A stretch of DNA of 64,000 nt from Acanthaster planci (taxonomy: Eukaryota; Echinodermata; Asteroidea; Valvatida; Acanthasteridae): positions 182,268 to 246,267 of the forward strand of contig NW_019091637.1 in assembly GCF_001949145.1 (NCBI RefSeq), written 5' to 3'. Position numbers and translations under genes: made by a program. Below the pieces are notes generated by a model, which saw nothing but the letters and a program-made list of their open reading frames with translations, did no database searches and was not told the DNA's origin. Shown here one piece after another: positions 28,101 through 40,500 of the stretch (positions within the stretch are counted from its first letter, which is position 1; each line of letters starts with the position of its first letter).

Positions 28101-29202
28101 GCAATGACAAACAAGGTGCATGTAACCAACTACCCGTACCTGGCCCCCTCCCCAAAAAAAGAGACAGTCTCACTTCGAAAAGTACTCACTGCTACTAAAT
28201 ATGTTCACTGTCTCATGATTCTGTCTTCACAAAGCTCATTTATACTGCATTCTCAGCACAGCTCAGTCCCCTCCCAAATCAGGGACCTGTGCCGCGCCTG
28301 TCCAATGATGCCGAGTCATTCTGTTAATACTGGGCTATCATTTCCCTTATAAGCAGCAATATACATGCACTGAAGTAAATATCTTAAAGGAATTTCCTGT
28401 GATAATTGCTTTTAACCTAAGGCTCCATGCATTTAGGTTAGTAACCTGCTCTAATTAACCCTGCTCCTGTCCAAAGAATGGAAGTTCTTAGGATCTCCTC
28501 ACTTTATCATCCTGCCTTGCATTCAGTGTCCCATTGTTGACTTTTATCACTTCGTCACGGTGGAGGGCAAGGGATAATGGACTTACAGACAGAGCATGAC
28601 TTCACTGTTACGTGCTGCTATTTATAGTGGTTTGAAATGCATCCTTATTTCCTATGTATCTCTGAAAAAAAATGTTGGCATGTCCGTATTTTGCATCTCT
28701 TTATAACCACCGTGCTACACATGTTGCTACTTACTTTTAGTCTGTACAATTCCATGCTTTATTTTCTACATGTACATATATATCAACGATCCAATAACAA
28801 GTCTCAAGCCATTTTTATCAAGAAATCCTTTAAGGTAAATTTAATGTTTATAAATGTATACTCTAGTCTGGATGGAGTTATACATGTACCGGTACCCTCA
28901 TCTAGTGCTATCCTTGCATGAAAAGAAAGATGTGGGTTCAATTCTTACTTGTGAGCTGGGCACAATTGTTGCTCAATAAGCTAATTGCAGCCCACTCTCC
29001 TTGCATGGTAGGGGCAAGACAAGCAGAATTAAGCTGGGAATACATGCACATGCCTGACAGTACATGTAGTTTCTGCTATACAACTCAAGGACTCCTAAAC
29101 TCCTCCAAGCCAAATCATGCCTGCAGTGGATGACACGTAGATTCTGACTAAGCCATTAATTAAGCCCACATACATAATGCAACTGTATGATGTATAACAA
29201 GC
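22171..29202. other. Non-coding stretch, no gene seen
   Basis: Only chance open frames with unremarkable residue content. TACATGTA words are common. A perfect 8-bp hairpin (CTCATTAC-TTCT-GTAATGAG) lies at 26165-26184 but is too small to name. Confidence 0.5.
25134..25162. repeat. (ACATGT)n tandem patch
   Basis: An uninterrupted run of overlapping ATACATGTACATGTACATG followed by TATGTATAC. It is self-complementary and could fold as a hairpin or cruciform. Confidence 0.7.
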
Positions 29203-29300
29203 AGTGGCGCACCCTGCAGGGGATTTGTCGTTGGAGGGGGGTTGAAACTGAACCCCCCCCACAAAAAAACTCAGCCTTCCCCCCTCCCCAGTTGCCCACA
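29203..29300. mobile_element. CAGTGGCG-type element end (fragment)
   Basis: The segment begins CAGTGGCGCACCCTGCAGGGG and runs into poly-G and poly-C tracts. CAGTGGCG starts match the ends at 30252 and 60612 (on the opposite strand) and look like the terminus of a DNA transposon family. The other end of this copy is not clear; it may pair with the right end near 30250 or be a solitary fragment. Confidence 0.4.
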
Positions 29301-29996
29301 GAGGACTGGAGTGTATATGTATGGTTAAATCTCTATCTCAACCAGGTTTCTGTCTATATTGGCATGAAAATGAAAAAAAAAATAACGTAACAGTTAATTG
29401 ACAGTACATATATCTTGGCCTTGCAAGATTAATAGATTTGCAGTATGGGTACTTCAAGTTTCCCTACCTACTGTATGACCACACTTATGAAATAAATGTA
29501 ACATTTGGCCCCAGCTCTGCTGGTCATTAGGTGAGGGTGACTCACCACATTTAGAGTGCTCTGATTTCATCCAGCAACAGCAATTAAAGTTAGGATCAGC
29601 TTTGTATTTCTTATGCTCATTTATCTTTAAGCAAATGGGAAATTAAATATTCCCCTATAACTCACTATATATACACTTGAATATAGTGGAACAAGTGGGT
29701 CTCTGATTTATGGTCAAAGCTGGACAAAAATAATCACCAATTTATTAATGTACAGTACATGTATATCCTTTAATTTTCTTGAGGTACTGAAATGTGAGTA
29801 CTGTAAAAGTGCATAGTTACGATAGCCAAGAGGTCTACGGTATCCTGAAAAGAAAAGATGGGGATCTAAGACACTGTCAGTTTTTGAGGAGCAAGGCAAA
29901 ACTCTGAATGGTACTGTAGGGACCCCCCCACAGAATCAAAGACTGATTAGGGATTCAAATTGAGGGTCACAAAGAAGGTAGATAAGCAAAGTAGGA

Positions 29997-30252
29997 CTCA
30001 GCCGCATATCCAGCTTTTGGTGTCAGGGGAGGCAAATTCAAAACCGAATGCAGTTTGGGCTCATTCAACATATTGGAGGAAAAAATCAAATGCCTCACTC
30101 ACGATTACAACATCCTTGCTTTTATTTGCTGGTATTGGTTTCTCATGGTTTTGTGTTAATAAATTTACAGATTACTTTCCTACTCACCTATGAATTCAGA
30201 AACAAAATTCTGTCGGGGGAGCAAGTTGCCCCCCCCCCATACGCCACTGGTA
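29997..30252. mobile_element. CAGTGGCG-type MITE, copy 1
   Basis: The left end reads ACTCAGCCGCATATCCAGC, a decayed form of CAGTGGCGTATCCAGC. The right end read on the minus strand is CAGTGGCGTATGGGGGGG. The interior segment GCTGGTATTGGTTTCTCATGG matches GTGGTATTGTTTTCTTATGG at 60478-60612, so both belong to one family. The element is non-coding. Confidence 0.5.
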
Positions 30253-33200
30253 ACACTGCCCTAACCTGACTCTTCTTGATTATAAGCCTAGTGCAGTTTG
30301 CACATGAATTATAACTTATCACACACATACTTAATTTACAGTTATGGGTTTATTGCACTTTTGTGCTTCGCACTCATGTGATTAAAATAACATTCATGAA
30401 AAAGTACAACAAAAACCAGAAAAATTAATCTATGGAGGTGAGCATATAGGCCACACAGAGAGATGATTCATGGAACTCATGAATTAGTAATTATTCATAC
30501 CTACCAAAGCGTACAATCAATCAAGCCCCCCACCTGAGCAGGTCTTCACCTTTAAATCTCTTCTCAACTCAAACCATTGCTTCATCCTCATGCATTCCAT
30601 TCTCAGTGCCTTCTCTGAAATTTTGTCCACTGACAAGATGGGCCACTCAATACATTTTAAACTTAATTCCCTCCATTTCTTTCAAAATCTGTCAGGAGAT
30701 TTTGGAAAGTTTTGCAAGGATCAAGGAGGGCAGACCCCAGGCCACAGGTTCTCCCTACGCAGCCAACTATTACCATGCAGGACAGACAAATGCACCACAA
30801 GTTCCCTGAACTTGAAGGCTGTCAAATTCAGAAATGTTCCTGGTATAACTATGCCAAGTGAGGGACTTCTTGGTTGTTAACTTTATAATTGAAGACATCC
30901 TCTCAAACGTTCTAGTTTGGAAGTAAAGGTACGTAACACTTGTGCGAAAAACAAAGCCAATTAAACCTGGAGGATTAAAATGTATTGTTTACAAGTTAAA
31001 TGGTTATAAATGTCCTTGCTAAATATAATGGAAATTCTAAAGCAAAAGTTAGATAGTACGACCTCATTATTAATTTCATGCTGGCATGAACAGGCATCTA
31101 TAAGATGTTTAAATGAACGAATGGATATAAAGCTACATGTACATGTATGTTTTGTTGCATTGTCCTGATGATTTATTTAAGAAATTTACGAAACTTGTAA
31201 AAAACTACTGGAGCAATGATTAGCCATGAAAGATGTTTCTTCACTCAATGTTTGTCACGCACACAATAAACCATGTCGTATTAAGACTTTTACTGCTGAA
31301 TAGCTTGTGCACCACCGCTTTGTCATGTGCCTGTCTAGAACCAGAGACACAAAAAGTCTCATTCGTGTTGTTATCCAATGTACACTGTAATTTTCTCCTC
31401 TACCGACTTTTAAAAGCCAGGACTAATCTTTCAAACATGTGCTGGTCTCTTCCTGATACAGGATAATCCAATCTCAATGAGTCCTTGTTTGTTTTCCAAG
31501 CCCTTCAGAAATCCACTAAAAAGGAGGAAACCACATAAAAACAAAGCAATCAGACAAATCAGCAATAATTGATGCATTCGTAGCCATCTGCCGGTCTGCC
31601 CAATGACCAAATTGCATGCCTGAATATACTGCATGACTTGATCGTGCCGCCTCGCCTCTGGATACAAACTTCGGAATGACAACCAGGAGAGTCTGATCTG
31701 GCCGAACTAAATTGCCTTGCCGGAGAGCGTGACAAGTTTGCACAAGCCACATTTACCCTGGAAACTTCTCAGTGGGAGCAGATGGGAGACAAGACCATGA
31801 TGATGTCCAGGGTCTTGATCTGATAATCCTCACCTGCTCTGAACATGATATACAAGACTTGGAAGAAACTGCAGGGTTCAGTTACACAACGCTTAAAGAA
31901 GAAGAAAACGGTAGTTATTGCACATTTTTATCAAGGTGGATTGGTGGTTTGAAGATTATAAGAACAGGTACTTTGTCAAGAAAATGGGAATGCCACTTGA
32001 GATGAAATTATTAATCTGAAAGCTTAGAGCTACTTATTATACTTCCTTTGACACTAAAGTACAAAACTAACAGCATCACTGCTTAGCTGTTTGTACATTT
32101 ATATCAATGAACCAATTAACACGATCACACTGTACTGTACCTAAATGTAATGGTAATTACATGTACGCTGACATTTGCACCCTTTCACACTGCATTTCCA
32201 CCTGATGGTTTCAAAGAGTGGTACATGACCACAGCCAACCTGTCAAAAAGGCCAAGAACAGTTCTGTGAATGCTGATGATTACACATAGCATCTGCAACC
32301 TATAATCTAGAAATATGGCAGGTCTTACCCTGACAGCACCTGCTGGGAGCAGTCCTTGAATTTTCCATTTAAGTATTGGAACAGGTGGATGACGAATAAC
32401 TTCTTTGCACAAACTGATCTTCACAGGAAATAATGATAAGTTACTGATGAGCAATATCTCTAAAAGTCAAAACTAATTAATACACATACATGTAGTCAAA
32501 GTGTTGCACAAGAACCCCCCCCCAGCACCAGCTGATCTACAAGAGGGGGATTGGAAGCTTTGAACCCTCAGTTAGGGTGCTTTAAAGAAATTTAAAAATT
32601 AAAGAACAGTACCAGGTGCCTGTTTAATACAGTATTAACATTTAACACCCCAAGCCAAACCTGAATGAGCAGGACACTTGCTGTGAAGGGAGGGTAATAC
32701 AAGTTGTCCAAATAACCAAAAGCAAAACCAGGTGTATTTTCTGAGGGAATTAGCAGTGTAATTAATCTTGAGTGAGCATTTCAAGTGTTAGTATTTTGCG
32801 TATGTATGTGCCAATGTACACAAATACACTGGTGTTCCATTCCTAAGTTTATAAGGATCTAGTCCATCTTGTGTGCAGTGGTCCAAGCTTCAAGATGCTC
32901 CAAGATCAAGGACAACACCGGTAAAACCATCTTTTTCAGTAGGATCAGTAAAATTAGAGAATTTTAATATAAGTAAAACCAAGCCTGTGGCCGTATGGTA
33001 CCAAGACCCAAGAATTTACGAAAACTGCAGAAAGAGTTTTTGTCTCCTTTACATCAGGACCCGCAAACGTTAACCATGTCTCCTCTTGTTCATTTGCAAG
33101 AGCTTATTTCACAAGAATTAACCTCACAAATTGGCTTGAAATCCGGGTCACCATTAGCCCTTTTACAGCAAAAGGCTTAAGCTGCACAATGGGGTCTACT

Positions 33201-33631
33201 GTATTACTGTTTGATTCTGGTCAGTGAATTGAAATGTCAACAGAGAACAATTCCCAAAGTGCTGTTTATGTTTCATCCCCCCTTAAAAAATCTGGCTCCA
33301 ATACAATGTTTGCACAGTCATTGAGGTGGCCAAGTTTTTCTTGTTTTGTTCAGTGGAGTTACTACCTCGGAAATGGGGAAACTGGGGTGTTCTTTTGTGG
33401 GAAAAGGGCAGGTCATGAAAAGGGAACACAGACCCTGCATTATGGGGAGAGGGTCAATGACTTGTTGTCATCAGCATTTGTGGACATTCATACTTATAGT
33501 TCTGCCAAACGATTGAAAGATCTTGTTTGACATAAATATATGTGACTACTTAGCCTTCAGCACAAAGACCCTGAGTTTGAATCCAATTTTGTTCAACCTG
33601 ATTGTAGGTGCAATTTTTCAAAAGGCATCTC
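30253..33631. other. Non-coding stretch, no gene seen
   Basis: Open frames on both strands near 31430-31750 overlap each other and show no family resemblance. Nothing else stands out apart from TACATGTA words and homopolymer tracts. Confidence 0.45.
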
Positions 33632-33845
33632 ATTAGGTACAGATGTTTGTGGTAGCACCATGCAAGAATATCCCCATGCTTACGTAAATTCAGCAGCTTC
33701 ATCGTTGCAACCTCTGCAGTCTCCTAATAATGGACAGAGCATACTGTCCAAAACATTGAGTACCCCCTCCCATTCCTTTCAGAACCACACGTGTTCAGAA
33801 AGAGATATCCTTGCATGGTGCTACCGCAAACCTCTACACCTAACT
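33632..33845. mobile_element. TIR element with ~40-bp arms (MITE)
   Basis: The left arm reads TTAGGTACAGATGTTTGTGG followed by TAGCACCATGCAAGAATATC. The right arm, reverse complemented, reads TTAGGTGTAGAGGTTTGCGG followed by TAGCACCATGCAAGGATATC. About five mismatches fall in 40 bases. The ~130-base centre has no coding capacity. The class and target-site duplication cannot be decided from one copy. Confidence 0.75.
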
Positions 33846-36800
33846 TGCCACCTTCAACACGAAAAGCTTGAAAGCTCAGTATCTCACTACCTTCCCCAGA
33901 CTGAATTGTTTTAATCCATATCGGAATACACTTGGTACTAGCATCTGAAATGCACAATTGAGAACTTCACAACCCAGACTGCACAGGCCCGTCATTAAAC
34001 TGATATCACTGACTCCGTAAACTATGTTTGACTGCACTGCAGAACTTCGAATCCCATAAAGTTAAAAATTTCATTCAGCATTTCTAAAATTTTATCCACT
34101 CCTCTAATACTGATAACTTTAAAGAACTGACTTGGAATGTCACCATAAGTTACCACCCACCTCTCCAATAAGGCCTTACCAAACTATAAACCAAACCTGC
34201 CTCGAACTCTGCTCAGCAAAAGATCTCAGACACTGGGGAGGAATCATCCATGTGCAGCATGAGGCCCAGCCCCCTGGATCAATTTATTTCCAGCTTTCAC
34301 CTCTGAGCGACCTCTCAAAGCACCTCTCTAATAAATCATATCACCCAGCCAGTCTTTTGATAGAGACTGGAGATTTGTTTTCTTCTCTTATATACATGTA
34401 GTGAATCTGAATTGCTTTCCCCACAAGAATTTTCACAGGTCACTGGACTGTACTTTTTTGGGGGGTAGTGCACCCACCATTGGCCTTAAACCTTGTGCTA
34501 CAGTTCATGTATACATACATTTGCACAAGCACAGGAAAATTTCAGTACACTTTAGGTTTTGAAACTGTGGATTGATGCCTGAATGTGAGAACGGCAGAAA
34601 GACTCAGGTATGCATGAGTGTGTGAACTGCTTCATGAGTGTAAAAGACTTGAGCCACTGGAACTTAATGGTTCAGACCACTAGAAAAAGGTGAGAATCGA
34701 CCACAGAGTACTAACAGTGGGACTGCTTTACAAACTTGTGCAATTGTACCTGTAAGCATTATCAGCAAGGCATAAATTTTGGATCCACACAAGGAACTAA
34801 TACATACTGTACATGTAAGTGCTCTTTCACTACATGTATTATCACGGTTGAAAAAAAGGAAACATGTTATTTCCATGATAAAAAAAGATCAAATAAATCT
34901 TGTCTACATGTACACGTACAGTATGTGTCCGTCCACCGGAATTCGTAACATAATGCTTGAATAACAAATAGGCCTGTATTTCATATTCCATTCACACAAG
35001 CACACACAAATACTTGGCAACTTTTTGCTTGGGGTCACACTAAGCTATGAACCTGCAATATGCAGTGAACATTTAGGGTCTACTCCAAATTACATATATT
35101 TATTCCAGTTATATACGTTAAAGCTTATTAAGTGGAATTTTGCAGGTGTAAGCATCAGAAGTAAAATGTAGGTTGATAAAGTTGAATGAACCTTCTCCTT
35201 ACTGCCACAAAACCTTTTGAGACCCCCACCCAAAGAAAAAGAACAACTTGATCAGCCACTTCTCAAAATCTTTTCACATCAAATGCTTAAAGATGACCTT
35301 TCACAACCTCACTAACTACTTTTTACAGGGTCATTGCTATGGTAACACAGTCAGCATCTTTCCTGGGGGCCAGGAAGCAAGTCCCCTGCATGGGAAAGCT
35401 GAAACCTCAACAACATTTACAGTGACCTGTGTAAACAATGCAGTTGCCGATGTGTACTGCGGAGCATCTGAGCAACACTTGTTCAGAATATTTCATTTCG
35501 GGAGGAGGAGGTGGAGGTGGGATGGGGATATTTCATACAGGTAGATGTTGCTTCGAAAACCCAACTCTTTCAGGTTGGTGACATTGGTGAATCTACCCAC
35601 GTCTCGAACCTTAGAGCTGTACTGTGTGTTTTCCAGACATTATGTGGGAGGAGGTACAGATATTAAACTGGATGTCTTTTCCAATATTGGAACCAGGAGT
35701 TTCATATACAGGTACATGTATATTCCTTTAGGAATTTCTTATATTTTGTCTCCATGTATGACACATACTGGTGATCTTGAAGTGAAGAGCCTTCATGAAA
35801 GCTGAGCAAATTTTCTTATTTCCTTGAGTAAGCTGTGCATGAAAAGAATAACTGTAATCTGCACAATTCAAAAATACATCTTTTTCTTACAAAGTAAACT
35901 TCAGGCAGATTTGTTTAAAGTAAGCAAACTTTCATTTTTTTATATTCAACCTCGAAGCTCATATTTTCTGTAGACACAGGCCTATATGTATGTTCATCCA
36001 TCTCTTTAAATGCAGTACATATCAAATGTATAATTTTTCAAAGTTTTACAAAGTCTCAATACTCTTTTTGTAAATGTTCCATGCTGTTGATTCAGATGTT
36101 CCTTAAAATATTTCTAGTCTTGTCATGCGTGTGTTTTTAAATTCTTGAACCAAGCAGAAAAATTGGGTGAAACTTACCCAACACCAAGTCTGCCTTGATG
36201 TGGAGATGGATTCTTGGAGTGAAAAGCTCACTTTTTATCGTTGGTTCTAATGATAGCCAAAAATAAAAAAAACCAATCCTGGATTTATTGGTGCAGTTCC
36301 GATGATATTTGAAGCACTGTGATGTGAAGAGGTATCACTTGTCTCAAGGCAATCAGAGGTGATGAGTTATAAGAAATCCTCAGTTCACTTCTGAGACAGA
36401 CACCAGGATCTTGCAGATGAGTGGCCAAGGTGAAGGTGTATTTGGTTAAACTGGAACCATCACTGCATCCAACATTAGATGGTCACACTAAATGCCCCCC
36501 ACAACTGTAAATATTCAAGATGGAATGTGATCCACACACCCTCAACTGGCACTTCTCAGTGCTGGTTTGTGAGGTGGTTGACTGGTAATTCCACTCTTTT
36601 ACAGCTTCACAATGATGACAATACTGGTGCTATGGAGCCCCTACCACTGTGGACAACAGCATAATGATCAACGTGCAGGGCTGTCACAGTCTGTGGGCAT
36701 TTAGTACACACATGGTGACTTACACTTTTTACCAAGGACTGATCCATTGTGAAGGCAGGAGGGGAAACATGGTAATTGAGGGACCATGTGCCTCTGTTTA

Positions 36801-37480
36801 ATAATCATGTTGGAAAAAAAATGTGTTGTCCTGAAGCACTATGGTGTACATGATCAGAACATGGATGGTGCAATGTATGGTGAAGAGAATTAATACATGG
36901 CCGAAAGAATTACAAGAACAAATTGAGGGCTAGTTGTCCTCCTGGTGTGATTCATTGTTGGGGGGGGGGAGGCAGTATATAATTGATGAGGTTTGCTCAA
37001 GCACACACATGCTTGTAATATGCAGGCATGGTTAATTTCCACAAGTGCATACATGTACATGCCAGTACTACCTTGCAACATCAGACAAGATATGCTAGTA
37101 ATAAACCCAACCAACCAAAAAAAAGCCTGTTTAAAAAAAAAAAAGCAAAACAGTCAACTCTCGCACACGGTGATGGTGAGAATCACTACTCAGGTCCAAT
37201 GTAGGTCTCACACTCTCACGCTAGTGTGGGATTTCTCATAAAAACTAAAAAGATCTGATACATTTTTATGTCAGTTGCCGTTTAACGTCATGCATGTTTT
37301 GTGTCAGTTTTTTGGTTGCATTCAACCAGGGACACAGAGCAACAGAGGGCCATAGGGCCCGTAATTCACTGAGGGGCCCTGATTGACAATTGTCAATTGA
37401 GGCCTTCAAAAAAAGTTAAGGAAACATGAAAAGAGATTTGTATGATTTGAATACATGTAGAAAAGCTGTCTTGCAATGCC

Positions 37481-37550
37481 TTCCAGTATAGAATATACTA
37501 TACTATATATATACTATATAATATTCCAGTATATAGTATGACCTTCCACT
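37481..37550. repeat. AT-rich palindromic TATAC repeat
   Basis: A dense mix of ATATACTATACTATATATAT and related words is flanked by two TTCCAGTATA words in direct orientation. It is a simple, self-complementary low-complexity patch. Confidence 0.6.
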
Positions 37551-40500
37551 TTCTTTGTGACAACAGAAAGGAGAACCCTCAACATTTTGTTTTTCATGTT
37601 AATGAAAATTTCCATGTACATGAGCTTAAGTTTGGTGTCATCCACGGCAGAAAAGAAGTATTTTGATCTCCATAACTCGTTGTACAACTATTATCACACT
37701 TTTCTACATTGTCTCGAAGAACATTTCTGTTTTTACTTATTTATTGTGTGAAGTATCTTGCTTAGACAATAGTAATGGCCAATGTTTCTTCAAACTTTAT
37801 TGGGGGCAATTGTGAAGGACCTTTTTTTTAACTTTTTCTTATGCTCTTTTGACAAGCAGTGCCATCTTTGACAAAAGGAAAATTGAGCCCTCCACAGTGT
37901 ACTGATGAGGATATTTACCACCACCCTCTTGTCACTTTTAATGAAGAGAAGTATTTAGATTATGTTTGTATTGTTGCAAAACATAGTAGTTGAGCTGAAT
38001 GTCCATTGCATACTTCTTTTAAACTATGAAATAAGAATCTCCACTGCAGGCAAATACATGTACCAGTACACACTTGTCTCGGTGGGGCAAAAGTCTGTGT
38101 CTAAGAGTCATTGCTACATGTATAATGTCTATTCTCACCCTCAAATCTTATTTCATGATGGCAGCCTTGAAGTTACTGGTACCATTAAATGTTAAGACTA
38201 ACTTTAGCTATGTCCAATTGACAAGAAGAAAACTTTGCTAGCTCTGCATAAAATAGCGGTACATGTACATATAATTAAAAAATGCACATTCTGCTAAAAC
38301 ATTGGCTGTTACTTAAAATGAAAACAGGGGACACTGGTCGGACCACATGACTCAAACCAGAAAACTGTGGTGATGCTGCAAACCTTCCACACTTTGCTTT
38401 CAATGTAGTGTGGAGGCTCCAAGTTGAATGACGAAGTATACATCCCCCTCTTTCAGCCATCAATTTAGTACTGACCTGGGAACATTTCTAGGTGGACATT
38501 TGGGAGAATTCCCAGAAATTAAATCACCAGGCTTGAATCTTGGTGACCATGAGCAACCTCTTAACCAGGCTAGAGTACATCTGTCATCCAAAGTACTGAG
38601 ATTCCAACTTTCTTTTACAATGAAAAACTCAACAATTGGAATTCTGCTACAACATTTGCTGGATTTAAAATTCGTGTTTTTTATTTTGAAAAGAAGTTTT
38701 TGATAAATAATAACGAATGATACTGCACCAATATATGGATGCTGACGACAAATCAAAATTAAACTTATCTGTCCTTATACCAAGAAATTATTATAATTAT
38801 TTAGGTTCAACCAAGAACATACAATAAAACCAGCCAACCTTTGCCCTTAAAATGGTTGGTCATGGACTGGTCAAAGAATTAACTAGGAAGGGCAATGCCA
38901 CCCTGTTGAAGCTGACAAAGCCACTGTCTCAGTGAACTAATGATGCGTAACTCAGGCAAGGAGAGCCAAAGCTCTTGACCCACACTGAAAAGAAAAGGAA
39001 GGTGGGGACACTGACGGAGGCAACACCCTCAGTAGTTTCAGAAGGTAAAGTGGCAGTCAGATGATAGAGTCAACAATATCACGTACATGTAAACATTGAA
39101 AACCTGCACATAAATTACTCCTTTTGATAATACAGATTTGCTGAAATGAGTCCAGCCTCATTTACCATTACACGTACAGGTACTACTGTGCAGAATGACC
39201 TTTGGAACTTTTATGTTATGCACACTTGTTGGTAACTCAAATTTTCCAATAAAAGGACCTCAAATTGAAAAAAAGAATCTTAAGAAATATTTCAAGTTTC
39301 AGTTCCTCAAAAATGTACAGTCTCGTCCAAGTTTTGGTCCAAAATTATTGTCTGCTTATCCTTGCCTCATTTTTGCATTTAAAGAAATTTGTTTCTCATT
39401 CCTTTTTTTTTTAAAGGGATTTAGGGATAGGGTTGAGAAGAGTTCCGGATATTGCAGCTACCAGTTCACAGGAAAAGATGAGCATGAAGCTGATGTGTAA
39501 GTTTGAATCCCTGATCTTTAGACCACACAAGAGTGACTGTTCAATTTCTGGAATTCCTCAGCTGTGTTGGACAACCAACTCTTGTTCACCCACTCCCATT
39601 GTTGTAGCATTTATGGCCCTTTTTTCCAAGCATAATATAAAGAGTGCATTCGGTCAGAAATGGGCTAGCAAAGGCAGGATGCAAATGTGTGCCCCTCTAT
39701 TCAAATGAACACAATTGAACACCCGGCACCGACTTTAAGGTCAGAATTGGTTAGACTTAGTAACTGTCTAAATGACAAAGCTTTTTTATGTTCATGGAAA
39801 TTACTAGAGAGGATGCCCTTGCACTTTGAGTCAAGCAGAAATTTATGCTCTTGACTGTGATAGCTTGTACTACACATTATGCCCACTTTATACTTCAATT
39901 TTTGTAATCTTTTTTTCCTGTTTCTGCCTCTGTTGTTTTTTTTACCTTCTTCAGTTCCACTGCTGTCAAGGTTCACTGTCTCCTATCTTGTTATCCTGCC
40001 ACGGTATCATTGTCATTGACGGCAGATGATGACACAGACGCAGCACATCCACTTTGGGGGAGAAAAAAGAGGGAGTCTGGTAATTATCACAAATGGACGG
40101 CTTTCAGCGTGCTCATAAGTCAGAACTGCTTTGAATCAGGATGTGCGTGAGACACATTACCGCTTAATGCAACTGACAATGGGGGGTTAAAAAAGCCTCA
40201 TTTTTAACAGCTCTCCATCACAACTTTTGAGATGGATGAAAAATATCCTCTCAAAATGCTTTTTGCAGAATTGGAATACCACGCACAAGAAATTGCACAC
40301 CCTTCACCCCCCCTCCCAAATGGTTGAAAGTACAAACGGAAAGATGTTCTCTGGGGTGGATCCAGTGGGGGGGGAGTGGGCAACAAAGACCATGTCCCCC
40401 CCTATAAACACACACACCCACACAAAACAGCCCATTTTTTTCGATTAAATAGTGACAAAAAGTGAAGTTTTGTTCATGTTATCCGTCTTCCTTCCAAAGG

